In this document: positions 47,436 through 60,013 of the stretch, piece by piece
Layout of the letters: each line of letters starts with the position of its first letter
Position numbering within the stretch: the stretch's first letter is position 1
DNA from: Asterias rubens
Taxonomy: Eukaryota > Echinodermata > Asteroidea > Forcipulatida > Asteriidae
NCBI RefSeq assembly: GCF_902459465.1
Contig: NC_047066.1
Span: forward strand, 15,503,047 to 15,567,046
Length of the DNA: 64,000 nt
Direction of reading: 5' to 3'
The notes under the pieces: generated by a model
What the model saw: only the letters and a program-made list of their open reading frames with translations
Databases searched by the model: none
What the model was told of the DNA's origin: nothing
Program-made: the position numbers and the translations under genes

Positions 47436-49499
47436 TGTGATACCTGAACCTTGATAATTGATAGATGACTGGTTCCCTGCTCGTCGTACGTAGTTTGAAT
47501 TAGCTTTTGTTACCTTCACCAGTGAAAACATTTTATTAAAAATTTGGGGTAAATAAATAATGACAGCTGCATGGACTTGTGACAGGTACAATCAAAATAT
47601 ATTATTACATTGAAAGTCCAACTTTGTTTTAATAAATTTGAAGGAATACAAACGTTTTCTTACAAATTGTTAACTTCAGGAGAAAAGTTAATGATACTTC
47701 ATCCAAAATAAAAAGCAATCTTTTTTTTAGAATAGCTTGCTGCTCAGTGCTAGTTGTGCCCTGTTTCCCGTTTTCACCCCTTGCCGTCCCTCTTATTTGT
47801 CAAGTAAAATAAGGTTTTGGCGGAAAATAAAGCTGGTCGTCGATACTTTGTTAAAATATTGACTAAATTATAAATCACAAAGTTTAAAATAATAACTTGG
47901 TTAACGGCACTCTGCTGACAGTCATCCTTCATCAACTATATATAACAATAGGTTTTCCCGGTCATCATTTTCGGCAAACGGGAGCGCCGAATTTCACTTC
48001 TACTTATACGGCATATGTCACTCTTGAACTTACGTGCCATTCTATTTCGTTGGCGAGCGAAGGTAGAGTTACTTTAGGATTTGTATTGGAAATATAGTGC
48101 GTTTTGAGAAACATTTCACGACAATTCGAAGTATCACTGTTTATTCCAAAAATATTGAATTATGATAAGAAGCAATGGGGGGGGGTTGCCTGTGCGTTTT
48201 ATAGCACCGCCCGTCGCGAGCCATGTGGTTGGGGGGGGGGGGGGGTTGGCGAGGAGGATATGTGCCCCCACCCCCAGAAGATGGAATTTTTTTGAAATTC
48301 AGGCAATTGCGCAACATTTTTGTTTGCGATGTTCGCTGAATCGTTTACAAAATAAAGTTACAGTTAGTTACAGCAATTTATTTCAGCAAATTTAATGAAG
48401 AAACAAAAGAACGAAAAAACTGTTATGATGATTTATTGATCAAAACATTGCAAACACACGACCCAAACGGACTTGTAGTTTCCACTCGGAGCTTTCCTAC
48501 TTTCCTCCAAAGCTGATCATGATTTACCAATTTAAACTAATCTCCTCATAAGGTGAAGCACAGAGCCTTCGGGTTGTGAAACATTGTTGTATACACAGTC
48601 TGTTTTTGCATGACCCCTAAAGATGTTTTTATGCAAAAGATTTTGAGCCTACACATCATGCATTATTTAATCAGCTTGGCGCAAGATTTGTATAGCCAAT
48701 TGGCGCCAAGATCTTTGGTACAAACTTTTTCTGATAGCGCCCTCTTGTGAATCAACCTCATCCGGCATGTGTAAGCACAGAATCTCCGGCGAACAATTTC
48801 ACACAGACACCGCGCTTGAATCAGTAGTAACATTCTGACATCAACTTTTTTGGAGGGGAACAAAAAACATTTTATGGGCGCCCAATTAATTCTTCCGTAA
48901 TAACTACTGTTGTTAATTGTTTTTATTGTGGCAGATTAGAACCCCGCAACCGTGCCTTTCCAAATTTCGATACCTACCTCTCGCTCGATCCGCCGAGTTG
49001 CACAGAAAATAAGCTCCATAAGAAAGCCAAATAAAGAGTTCCCTTGTGTCACCGCAAACTTAACTTTAAAACTTTACAACCTGGGGAGAGTTGTGCTAGG
49101 GCAGGGGGGGGGGGTCAACTTATCACACTTATTATGCTTTATTTCATAACTAAGCCTAGAGCAATAAACAAAGGACAACAAATTATTAATTGGTCTGTAA
49201 CCATTATTTTGTTTGCCTTTGACTCGGCTCTTTATTTATTTATAAATATGTTATAAAGCAAAACAAAAAGAGTTTAATAGGTATAATGTTTATTTAATGA
49301 AAAGTATCGGTCATTTCTGTTAAATCTAAAATGATCTTATAATAATTTATTCCATTGATAGATCAAATAAATTTACTTTATTTTTTTCCCCATTATATTA
49401 ATCATTGTAAGTAATAATTACTAGCATGTGATAAAAAGATTTGTTTAAATATTTGAACGTTGAAATATTACATTACTTGTTCCTTCAACAAAAAATATT
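47436..49499. other. Intergenic, no gene seen
   Basis: Region upstream of PHF12. Contains a G tract near 48230-48245 and a box GCGCCCTCTTGTGAATCAAC near 48730, similar to one near 41625. No open frame with domain or splice support. Confidence 0.4.
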
Positions 49500-50360
49500 G
49501 AAAAAGCTACAAAAAGGAGACATTATGTTTACATTGTTTTAAGTAGTTTTTTCCATAAAAACACACAATAAGAAAAAAACTAACAGACCAATAATGAAGA
49601 TGCAGTAAACTGGCCCCTGCCTATTGACTGTTGTTTCCAAATCCAAGTCGTATAGGTAGGGGCAGGTCACTGTGGATGAAGCACCAAAAATGCAATACAA
49701 AAAATAATAAATGACTGAGTGTCCCAATGATAATGCAGCAGATAGCAGTAAAGTGGTAGTTTATTTATTTATGTTGGCAATAGTACTGATAACAGATAAC
49801 AAAACTGATTAGAAAACAAGTGATTAGAAACCTTGTGTATAAATATTTTGTGAATTGAATTTTTATGTATTACTTGTTCCTAACAAATGCAAAACTTGTA
49901 AAGGGCGTCTTAAAGACAGAGGTTTCTGAAGATGATGTTAAGTAAATTTATTAAGTAATATTATTTTCATGTTAAGTAAATTTATTAAGTATTATTATTA
50001 TCATAAAAACATGCACAAGAACCTGGGAATATTAAATACAAATGGGATAAACCATTTACAAACATAAGCAACAACCTCACAGTCCACATGGTAAACTGCC
50101 TTGATTCTTGACCCCTTTCGAAGGCCAAGTCGAATAAAGGCAGGACACTGTGTATATAAAGCACCTAAAATGTATAAAGTATTTCAATTTTGGCACAAAA
50201 TGTAGCAGTAAAGCGACTATTGTGTTTAAATTCTTGTTATAAACTGAAATCTGGTATAACTTACACAATTTGAAAAGGCTACAAAGAGAAAACAGTTTAT
50301 GTATAAAATGTTTAAGCAGTTTTTTCATGAAAACACGGCCAAAAACCTATGAATAATAAA
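49500..50360. repeat. Degenerate duplicated segment
   Basis: Related pieces recur about 450-780 bp apart: GAAAAAGCTACAAAAAGGAG (about 49500) with GAAAAGGCTACAAAGAGAAA (50273), and GGCAGGTCACTGTG with GGCAGGACACTGTG. On the minus strand both of the latter look like acceptor sites (CCACAG, ACACAG) followed by similar frames, but frames differ and no donors fit. Probably an old duplication. Confidence 0.45.
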
Positions 50361-50758
50361 ATCAAAACGGTCTAGATACCATTAACATACAAAAGTATAA
50401 AATGTTTGAACCCGTAAAACCTAAATATGGGGGGGGGCACTTTAAATTTCTCCCTAGAGTCCTTACCATTTATAAATTAATATTTCATTAATTCCATAAT
50501 AAATTTATTAAAATATACATACATAAACAATGGAAAATTTCATTTTTAATTGATGAGTTGTTTATCCTTCAAAACAATTAAAATCCCTGAAAATCAATAA
50601 ATAGAAATTCGTCATCATCTAACCCTGGACTCCAGTGAAATCTCTGAAATCACCATACAATGATAAAAGTCAGTTTTGAAATGCAGTACAAAAACTTGTG
50701 TTTATGTGTGGGAAGTGTGAGTAATAACAATAAAAAGAGGGAGAAATCTTGTTCAGGA

Positions 50759-51096
50759 TTTGGGTACTTTTTGTAACACAAAACACAATGTCCACAGATT
50801 TACATTAAACTTAGTGCACCGTATGAAGATAATGATTGGAGAAAGCTTACCTTAAAATATCACTTGCTGAGGTGCTGTAGTTTTTTTTTTAGAAATAATT
50901 GTCATCTCAGTCTAAATATGTTTTACATGCTTAACTAATTTTGTGACTTGTTTTACTAATTTCTCAAACACTACAGCACGTCAGCAAGTAATATTTTAAG
51001 GGATGCTTTGTACCGTTGTTATCTTCAAATTTTGAAAGTTTAATGTAAATCTGTGGAAATTGTGGTTTTTTTTTGTCCCACAAAAAGTACCCAAAA
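50759..51096. mobile_element. Palindromic MITE family F, full copy
   Basis: TIRs GGGTACTTTTTGT and ACAAAAAGTACCC extend into arms of about 150 bp with few mismatches, including CCACAGATTTACATTAAACT against its complement. Could fold into one long hairpin. Lies about 630 bp downstream of the UNC93A-like gene. Confidence 0.85.
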
Positions 51097-51722
51097 CTTA
51101 ATATTTATGTTGATGTGACCAATGGCATTAGCCTTTATTTAACATACAAACAATTTGTATTAAACCTTTTATCTTAAGTACTTCTTTTTGCAAGGTTTAA
51201 CTGATATTGCACAACACCACAAATAGCCCAATATCGACTTACTAACAATATAATAGAAACAATTATAAGTAGACTCATTTTGTCTCAAAGACCCCCACTA
51301 GAACTTAGAAGCAGTGCCTTAGCTACCACTTCTTGGATTTGAACCCTCGGCACATCGCCCCCCCCCCCCACCCCCCAAGAAAAAACACTACACTTTTTCC
51401 ACATTTTTGTTAGGGGGGGGGAATGCTGTATCAAACCATTCATTTGGGAAGTTTTTCGGTCTCGTTTTGTTTGGGGTTTTTTTTAGTGGAGAGGGGGCAT
51501 AGGTTAATGCCCCTATTTCACTCGCCCCCGCCCCCCTTGCTGGTTACGCCACTTCACGTGCCACCACACTGCCCCTAGCAATGCTATACAGACGCATAAA
51601 ACAATCTGTTTTTTTGTTTTTTTTAGGGGGGAGGGGGGGGGGTAAACCCCACCATGAACAATTTCTAAGAAGGCCAAATAACATTTATAAAGGCATTTGT
51701 TTTATACGGCAAGTGTGAAGGT

Positions 51723-54663
51723 CTATACAGCAACAGCGTCTGATTGATTTTTTACTGCTTCTGCCTCATCAGAGTTACTCAGTACATCATGAGTAGAGAC
51801 TCGTCTTAAGCGCCATTCTAAAGTATAGTAGCAGACATATTGGCATATCAGAAGCCCACCAAGGAAAATGATCTTGTGTATCACACATACACCACCTACT
51901 ATAGACACGGCAAAATACAGGCAGAAACCAAAGGCTTGGCCGAGACGAAAGCAGGAAAATGCTCGTTCCTGGTTCTCTGGAAAGATGACCCCAACAATGG
52001 CTGTATTAGAAGAGTGAGAAAATTTATGCGGTAAGTAATAATAATAATAATAATAATAATGTACTTATATAACACATTTTCCATATACATGTTCAAATGT
52101 GCTTGACAGAGATAAATGTTTAACAGAACAGGTGAGTTTTGAGCAGTGTTTTGAACATATTGACAGATTGTTGATTACGAAGAGATATTGGGAGTTTATT
52201 CCACAGTGTGGGAGCGGCAGTAGTGAAGGCTCTATCACCAAGTGTGGGTAGCATTCTTGGAATAGTTTTATTAGTACATGTATTCTTCTGGTTTTTGAAC
52301 TTAATCACTGTAGCTGGCAAGCCTGAGGAAACCAGTTTGGTTAACAAGGGAGCTTGCTCTGTGAAACCAGAATAACCGGGGTTAACAACCACTCTTCCAC
52401 AATAAATTGCTCTGGGTTCTTTGTTTGAAAAAATGCGCGTGATACTAACAGTTAGCGTGACATCAGTCTCCCTGTAGCATTTTGCGTTGTGCAAGGGGCC
52501 TATAACAACCAATTGGTCACAGCAGCACTATAGCAACTAGAAGGTTTTAAAAACAAATGTCATAAATAAAGTATTTATAAACAAGGACATACAACACTTG
52601 ATACTTACAACAGATCTGTGTTTGCAACACAGCGTCCCCAAATCCCCACACCACAGCGATGAGAAAGCGGTCCCACAAAGCTTCTCCCGGATTCCAGACA
52701 AATAATATGACAAGGATGAGCGACAAATGAGCCAGTCCGCCAGCAGTGAAGATGATGATGCGACCGCAGTACTTCTCAAGACGGCCCAAGGTAAACGAGA
52801 AGATAGCGTCACTGATGCCAAATACCATCATGATGAAACCTACGTAATGGACACCACTGGTGCACGTGATGAAAGCCTGCAGATTCAATCAGGACAAATC
52901 GTATCAAGTGTAAAATAAATTCCCCAAAAGTCCCAAAATAATGACAGCAGGCCTTTCTGAAAATTCTAAGGTAGACTTATTAAATGAACCAGCTAGCTAG
53001 TGAACCCAAATTAAGGTTGACTTTTGATTTTGACTTTTATAGACTTTGTATATGTAACATGAATTTGTATTGGAAGAGTGTCTTAAAGACACTGGACACT
53101 CGGTAATTGTCAAAGACCAGTCTTCTCACTTGGTGTATCTCAACATATGCATAAAATAATAAACCTGAGAAAATTTGAGCTTGATTGGTCGTCGGAGTTG
53201 CGAGATAACTATGGAATAAAAACACCCTTGTCACACGAAGCAGTGTGCTTTCAGATGCTTGATTTCGAGACCTCAAATTCTTAACTTGAGGTCTCAAAAT
53301 CAAATTCATGGACACAATTTATTACTTCTTTCTCGAAAACTACATCACTTCAGACGGGAGCCGTTTCTCACAATGTTTTATACTATCAACCTCTCCCCAT
53401 TACTCGTTACCAAGTTAGGTTTTATGCTAATAATTATTTTGAGTAATTACCAATAGTGTCCACTGCCTTTAAGTTTGTGTCTATCATAATCAAGCAATAA
53501 AACAAAGGGAAACTGACGGGATAAGTTTTAATAGTTTGGGTTTGAACAAATAAAATTTGACTGAAACAGGAGTTGAATCGGAGGTCGTTGGTTCAAGTCT
53601 TGCTTCGGTAAATTTTTCTTTGTTCAAATCCCAAACTAAGTTTTTCTTTTACCTTTGTAAAGTCACCAAAGAAGAAGCCTTGCTCCATTCCAGTGTATAT
53701 GAATAGCGGTACAAGCAACAGTAGATTAGGATGCAGAAACAGACGAAATGTACCAGACAGATTACTGTTGGTCTTCTGTGAGGCTTTATCTTCAGATTTG
53801 GGCAACTTATCCAACAAGAAAGTTGCAATGAGGAAGCTCACACCTCCGCATGCAAGATACACACCAAGAAGAAGAGTCACTGTCATGGATGGAGTGGATA
53901 AATTATCACCGGTATTTGACGACGACTCTGTGTCATTCAGAGGATGGTCTGACTCTGTACTAGACCCACCACTGCATGAATTCACCCCGCAGTGGGTGAA
54001 ACTCTCCAGAGAATGAACTGTGGCATTGGAGGAAGGGTACAAGACTAACGAAGCCACCAAATTGCCAGAAATTTGGCTCGACTGGAAGAAGAAGAAGAAG
54101 ATGCCATTGAATTGGTTGACGACTGCTTCAGGGACTTCGTTCATGAGCTCGGCATACCTGAAGGCAGAGGTTGTTAGATAAGTCCCTTGGGATATCCAGA
54201 GTGGTGCGGCCGCAAGACCAACTAAAACCCCACCTGGGATGAGTATGTAGTCAACTGGATAGAAATTACAGGCCGTGTATAAAGAAAAGCAAGCTACACA
54301 GATGACTATGCTCCACTTGGTCCCAATGATGCGGATCAAAGTGGGAGCAAAAAGGCAAGATATGATATAGGCCCCGTAGATGACGGCCAACGATGCCACA
54401 CCATTCACTGCATTCAAACTGCTCTGGAGATTCTGCAGGGCACAGAAGGCGGTGAAGTTAAACAGGAACGCTACGGAGAGCACAATGACATTGAGCTTGT
54501 GTTTCTTGGCCGGGGACAGACTAAACACAGAAGGTCTGGAAGACTCTCTGATTTTTCCCTGACTGGAATTGGAATCCCTTTTAAGAGACACCGGTTGGGC
54601 TTCATCAGTGATACTGTTAGAATCATCAGAGTCAACATCTGAACTTGATCTGTGTACAACCAT
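51723..54663 (-). CDS. unc93a: UNC93A-like membrane protein, copy 1, 3 exons
   Basis: Minus-strand exons 53653-54663, 52609-52876 and 51723-52000 join in phase (0, then 1) with GT-AG ends, giving about 518 residues (human UNC93A about 457). The family has a 12-helix major-facilitator fold; UNC93A is a poorly characterised plasma-membrane solute-carrier-like protein. Family marks include LQNLQSSLNAVNGV, GLAAAPLWISQGTYLT, NQFNGIFFFFFQSSQISGNL and WGFGDAVLQTQ. At least ten hydrophobic segments are visible, plus a loop with NAT and NDT glycosylation sequons. The Ser-rich N tail (about 50 residues) and acidic C tail (SNSDEAEAV) are longer than in human. The start ATG (54661-54663) has A at -3 and G at +4, with an in-frame TGA shortly upstream. 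A 5' UTR intron acceptor (TTTCTTTACAG) lies near 54705. Intron 1 carries a family C MITE and intron 2 a LINE end. Confidence 0.9.
52036..52300 (-). mobile_element. LINE 3' end in UNC93A-like intron 2
   Basis: The minus-strand frame reads LGDRAFTTAAPTLWNKLPIS, then NMFKTLLKTHLF and stop, the CR1/L2 ORF2 C terminus. It is followed by a UTR and an ATT tail (52038-52062). The same frame stays open upstream to about 52512. Confidence 0.8.
53083..53472. mobile_element. TTAA-flanked MITE, family C
   Basis: TTAA ends with TIR AAAGACACTGGACACT on the left and GTGTCCACTGCCTTTAA on the right. The central inverted repeat TTTCGAGACCTCA is present. Lies in UNC93A-like intron 1. Confidence 0.85.
53531..53638. 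mobile_element. Palindromic tRNA-related fragment
   Basis: TAGTTTGGGTTTGAACAAA and TTTGTTCAAATCCCAAACTA are inverted ends. The centre has GGTCGTTGGTTCAAGTCTTG, a B-box-like motif as in the nearby SINE fragments. It overlaps the end of intron 1, adjacent to exon 1. Confidence 0.55.
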
Positions 54664-56144
54664 TTTGAATTTTCATCAAAAGTCATTCAAACAACCCTCA
54701 GAATCTGTAAAGAAAAAGAAATAGTTGTCATTGTCTGCTAGTGTAAACCCAACCATTTTGAAGAAAAAAACAACCCAGTAGTTTTCGAAGTAGGCTCCGA
54801 AAAATCTCAAACATAGCTGGCCTCTGAAATTGGCATCTCTGTTCCTGGAACAAGGGAAGCAATTATGGTTATTTAGTGCCTTGCTGATGTCAAGTTTCAT
54901 ACAGAATTTGAACCATTAGAAATGAGATGGAAACAGCTGTTTGAAAGCTTGCCTTCGGCTTTGTCCTTTGATAACAAGGCCTTGAACCTGCAGGTTTTCA
55001 ATCAGCAGTTCAAAACCTGCAGCCGTCTCACCTCGTTGCCAATCTTTTATTACCTTATTTAAAAACAATAGTCATTTTTACTGAACCCGAGCTAAAAGGG
55101 CAAACCTATGCAGTCAGGAAGGTAGCGAAAAACCCAATCCACATCTAAACCCATAACTGGGGCGCTGTACTCCTTTTTTTTTTTTACATGTTGTCATTGA
55201 CATTATATCCATCATACTAGCGCCCAGCCATAGCCTTTCACGATTTCATGGTGCTGGGATCCACACCGGTGAAAAGGCAGGCAGGGACAGCAAATCACTG
55301 AGCTGCAAGTTAAACTTTAAAGCTTTGCTGAACAATGTCAGGCACACTCTTTGTCACGCTGAGCCCCATCAACACTGGACTCCCTCCACGAAGCTGAGGG
55401 AGTCCAGCGTAATGGCATTATTGATGGGGCCATGTCAGGCTGTGACTGAACGCAGTTACTGGGGCTCTGTACTCATTCATTAAAAAAAATTGACGTTTTC
55501 ATTTTTGTAACTACAAGTAAAAAAAATGCAAATGTCAACATTTTGTAAAAATTAGTACTGAAGCACAGTTACTACACTAGGCATAAAGCTGTCCCATAAA
55601 TTCGGTCAGTTTCTGGCAAGATTTGTCGTTTTTTTTCTACAAAATATGTTCTCGATGATGAGCTAGGCATCTTAAATTGATTCATTACACATTGAAGATC
55701 AAATCAGTGTGATTAAAATATGTGTCATTATTTCCAAAAGTGGTAAAAATTTGTAAATTGTACATCAACTCACTTGAAAATTGAATCCTTGCTCTGCTGT
55801 GTGTTATGTGTACAGTGTTAAGTGTAGTCTTCACATGCCTTCAAACTGTACTGCAACTGCAAACATCATTAAATGCACTGAACTGAACGGATATGATGTA
55901 TTTTCACTCAGTTGTGTTGCGTGGTTCAATCACCATGAAAAGATACAGAGCTGGCATTCAAAAACCCGCTATTTATACGACTTTAAACGTTGATACTTAT
56001 TTCATTTTCACTCGCAGCTGGACTCCCACTTCATAATGGTAAATAAAAACAAACAGCTGACCGCACATGTGACCGACTGTACGGACATCATGTGACTAGC
56101 CTTAGGGCATGCTGTGTCCCCAAAAGAGGTCGCGGACGGACCCT
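54664..56144. other. UNC93A-like 5' flank
   Basis: Holds the probable 5' UTR exon end and intron acceptor near 54705, and a hairpin at 55362-55430 (GCCCCATCAA / TTGATGGGGC, inner GGACTCCCTC / GAGGGAGTCC). No other gene or domain-bearing frame is seen. The promoter was not located. Confidence 0.4.
55362..55430. repeat. Short hairpin
   Basis: Nested inverted repeats GCCCCATCAA...TTGATGGGGC and ACTGGACTCCCTC...GAGGGAGTCCAGCG. Non-coding. Confidence 0.7.
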
Positions 56145-56381
56145 GGGCCCAATTTCATTGGGCTGCTAAGCACAAAAATTTGCTTAGCATGACATTTCTT
56201 TCTTAATAAAAACAGGATTACCCACCAAATTTTCATTTGATGCACATTGCTTGTTACTGGTATTCAGCTGTTGTCTGCTTATCCTGAAAATCCTATTGAA
56301 CTTTTGTTGGTAATCATGCTTTTTATCAAGGCAAAAATGTCATGCTAAGCAATTTTTTGTGCTTAGCAGGAAATTGGGCCC
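56145..56381. mobile_element. MITE family A, full length
   Basis: 237 bp with ends GGGCCCAATTTC and GAAATTGGGCCC and arms of about 80 bp sharing GCTAAGCACAAAAA and TTGCTTAGCATGACATTT. GGACGGACC lies close to both ends in the flanks and may reflect target duplication in a local GGAC repeat. Confidence 0.8.
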
Positions 56382-56876
56382 TGGACGGACCTGGACGGAC
56401 CGTGGAGGAAAATTCCTCCATGGATGGAACATGGACAAACAATGGCACAATGCGGCGGCCATCTGGGCACAATTTTCAAATTGACCGATGAGTATATTAG
56501 ATGTCATTAGCAGCTGTTGAACAGCTATTGTTTTCGTCAAGATTTTTATTTGTTCTTCTTTCCTTCCGCAAAAAACCCACATTTTACTCCCCAAAGTCAA
56601 ACTTACCACTTTCACACATGGAGGTAGACCTCCATGCTCCATGGGACAAAACGGACCGTCTGAGTCAGATCCTACATTATAAAGCTTTAATACATTGAAA
56701 TTTACAGTTATTAATGTAATTAGCTTCAAACTCTTGAGACGTCGATCATTAAACCATCAAACCTAGCTGTTGTAAGTGGAGCTATTATTAGCCTTTAAAA
56801 AAATGCGGGATGGTATAATTTATTGCGCGTTTTGTTACTTGTATGATGTACTCTCTGAAAAGGTGTATACGTGGAA

Positions 56877-57272
56877 GTGTCGTGGCCGAGCGGTTAAGAG
56901 CACCGAATCTCTGCTGTTTCTGATCAGCAGAGTGTGGGTTCGAATCCCCAGCCGTGACACTGTGTCCTTGAGCAAGACACTTAACCATTGCTTCGTCCTT
57001 CGATGGGACGTAAAGCCGTTGGTCCCATGTGTTGTGTAACGCATGTAAAAGAACCCAGTGCACTTATCGAAAAGAGAAGGGGTTCGCCCCGGTGTTCCTG
57101 GTTGTGGCTGCTTAATGCGCCGTAGCACCTTGTAAACCCTTATAAGGTGCTAAATAATTGGGTCTCAGAATTCATCACTGCAATAACTGCAATGTATATA
57201 TACTCAGCGCCTTGAGTACCTTGTTTGGTAGATACGTGCGCTATATAAGACTTCGATATTATTATTATTATT
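56877..57272 (+). mobile_element. Full-length tRNA-derived SINE
   Basis: The 84-bp head (56877-56960) folds like a class II tRNA: GTGTC...GACAC ends, A box TGGCCGAGCGGTTAAG, B box GGTTCGAATCC. It is followed by a body containing TCCTTGAGCAAGACACTTAA. The 3' end (GTGCGCTATATAAGACTTCG plus an ATT tail) resembles the LINE tails in this window, which suggests mobilisation by that LINE. About 396 bp. It is not a working tRNA gene because the anticodon arm is poorly formed and it lies within a longer repeat. Confidence 0.8.
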
Positions 57273-58284
57273 TGTTCTTGGTGATATCCCCTACTTTATG
57301 AAGGGTGGGGGACACTGCCTCAAGTTTTTAATCTCAAGAGTCTCATAGTTTTGAGCACTTTTCTCAAATTTCATCCAGGGCCAGCAGGGAATATTTAAAG
57401 ATCAGAAATACACAAATTTGAATAAGAGTGTGATCAGAGTCACAGTGATACCTTAAAAAGCCCCCTGCACCATTTATCAATCCAGACTATAGTTCTAAAC
57501 TCTTAGCTCAAGTTGCATGCAAGCAATAGGACTTTTTTTAAAAGGCTTCAAAGTATTATTATTTATGGAGGTTCAATGTCTGAAAGCCATTAGTCACTGT
57601 CCCCCCCCCCCCCCCCCGAGGAAAAATAGTATACAAAAATTAAAACAAAACTTAATAAAATAAAGTATAAAGCTGTAGAAAAACACACAAATATTGACTA
57701 AAAGCAATGAATTCAAAAGACAAAGTTTTTCATTTTTGTCAAAAAATGCTTTTAATAAAATAAAGTACAGGTATAAAGCTGTAGCATTAAACAAATACTG
57801 ACTGAAAGCAATGAATTCCAAAGAGGAAGTTTTTTATTTTTTTTTATTTTGTATAACATCTAAATATAATTTCTTACATAATTTTTTACACCATTAATAT
57901 CTCCACTTAAACCAAAATTTGTGGTAGAACATTTATGTCTATTTTGTAACACTTTGTGCAAAACAGTGAGTTACTCAGCTGAAGAGTTGTTCAAAGAGTT
58001 AATTTTATCTGTTTAAATTCCTCAGAAGAAATTAATTTAGAAAAATAAATGTATTACTTTTTACCAAGCACAAAGACAAAACACAAATGATTAACCATAC
58101 ATTGTTTTCAGTACTAAGAAAATTAGTACTTAAAACAAAACATTTAACTGACCCACGATATATAACATGATGGTATCAAAACTTTGACTTGTCCCTTGTG
58201 AATAACACACATAAGTATTGAGATTAAAACAGAAAAACAAAATAACCTTAAAGTAACTACATAAACCCAATTAACAAATTCAAT
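57273..58284. other. Intergenic, C tract, no gene
   Basis: AT-rich sequence with a 17-C run at 57601-57617 and a local direct repeat (AATAAAATAAAGTA, then GCTGTAGAAAAACA and GCTGTAGCATTAAA, around 57653-57800). No gene is supported. Confidence 0.4.
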
Positions 58285-58667
58285 TTAAAGGCAGGGCTTA
58301 CTTTTGTAAACTATTCAAAGTCTTCTCACTTGGTGTATCTCAACATATGCATAAAATAACAAACCTGTGAAAGTTTGAGCTCAATTGGTCGTCGGAGTTG
58401 CGAGATATTAATGAAAGAAAAAATCAACCTTGTCACAGGAAGTTGTGTGCTTTCAGATGATTGATTTCGAGATCTCAAATTCAAAATCCGAGCACTCGAA
58501 ATCCAATTCGTGGAAAATTACTTCTTTCTCGAAAACTACTTCACTTCAGAGGGAGCTGTTTCTCACAATGTTTTATACTATCAACCTCTCCCCATTACTC
58601 GTAATCAAGTAAGGTTTTATGTTAATAATTATTTTGAGTAATTACCAATAGTGTCCACTGCCTTTAA
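58285..58667. mobile_element. TTAA-flanked MITE, family C
   Basis: The right end GTGTCCACTGCCTTTAA is good; the left end TTAAAGGCAGGGCTTACTTT is mutated. A diverged relative follows at about 58690-59010 (ends in TTACCAAAAGTACACCCTGC). Confidence 0.8.
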
Positions 58668-59596
58668 TACATATTTAAAATACTAACTGACTAAAAAACA
58701 CCTGCCAGCTGTTGATACTCTTCAACAATGTTAGAAACAACTTCTTTGAAACAATATAGTTTTAGAGAAAGATGTTACCTTTCACCCCAAAATTTGAATC
58801 TGAGGACGGCTGCAGGCACCAAGCCTTTGTCAGGCATCTGAAAGCACACAATTCTATGCAACAAGGATGTTTTTTTGTGTCGTTATTTTCTACCATTTTC
58901 AATGACCAATTGAGGCCAAATTTGTACAGATTTGTTTTGCATGCAAGTTGGAAAACATAAAGTTGGGATACTTGTTTTTGACTGTTACCAAAAGTACACC
59001 CTGCCTCCAACATTAATTTTGTTCATCATTTTTGTAACCAACAGTAAAGTAATTTAGTTAGTAAACAATTGTACAAAACATGTTCAAACAAAACAGATGC
59101 ACATTATCCAAACTTTCACTTTCAATCTAAGAAATGGCAGAATACCAAATCAGGAAGTGTGATATTCATCAACCTGTTTGTTGTCACATGGGCTAAAACA
59201 ACAGAAGAAGATAAAGTTCATGGACACAAATATTGTGAAATTAGTAACTATGTTCAAGCAGAGCCCTTATTCCTTCTAATTGGCCAATCTATAGCACCAA
59301 GAATTGTGATTTAAAAATATATTGTAGGCCCATAGCAAAAACCCTGTTTTAACTCCGCATATTGCGCTGTTTTAAGCTACAGGTTAAGTTTACTTGAAGA
59401 TAAATTTGTTGTAACACACTCTCCCTTTAGCCTCATTGGATATAGGATGCAGAAGTGGTATATATTTTTTATTACTATACCTCATACATATTCATGAACA
59501 AGAGTCGAGTTTTCATTGGTCCATTCATCATCACGTACCAGGTGTTAATTTTGCTAATTACCAAGCGGGCACGTGAGTATTCACGCAAGTGGTAAA

Positions 59597-59649
59597 TGCG
59601 CATGACAAGTAGAATAGCTCCCCGGGAGCTATTCTACTTGTCATGCGCA
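59597..59649. repeat. Perfect 23-bp-arm palindrome
   Basis: Arms TGCGCATGACAAGTAGAATAGCT... and exact complement, separated by CCCCGGG. A partial third copy (ACTTGTCATGCGC) follows at about 59683-59697. Confidence 0.9.
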
Positions 59650-59841
59650 CTGTCATTGTGCGACGCCAACCCAGGCACTATTATACTTGTCATGCGCTTT
59701 CAATCGTTGTACTGTTGTACACATGCACGAACATCGCTCTAGCGAAATCCATCGCATGAACAACGTATCATGGTTCATTTTATTTCACAGTCGTGGTTTT
59801 CCCTTGCTCCAAACAACTGAATTATGTATGAAGTATAGTAA

Positions 59842-60013
59842 AACAAATACAACATGGATTATTTCGGGTGACTATAGTCAATATGAGCTCCCCTCGATGT
59901 TGGAAGTTGACAAACTAGTTAACTCGGCTTCGCCTCGGGAACTAGTTTGTCAACTTCCAATACCTTGGGGAGCTAATATCAACTAGTCACCCTCAAACCA
60001 TGTTATTTGTATA
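59842..60013. repeat. Long palindrome
   Basis: Arms include AACAAATACAACATGG against CCATGTTATTTGT, GGGTGACTA against TAGTCACCC with one base offset, and GGAAGTTGACAAACTAGTT against AACTAGTTTGTCAACTTCC, around a GGCTTCGCC centre. Non-coding. Confidence 0.8.

Noticed and set aside
56877-56960. Functional tRNA gene
   Set aside because: A and B boxes and end pairing are present, but the anticodon arm is poorly formed and the sequence continues into a SINE body with a second copy elsewhere.
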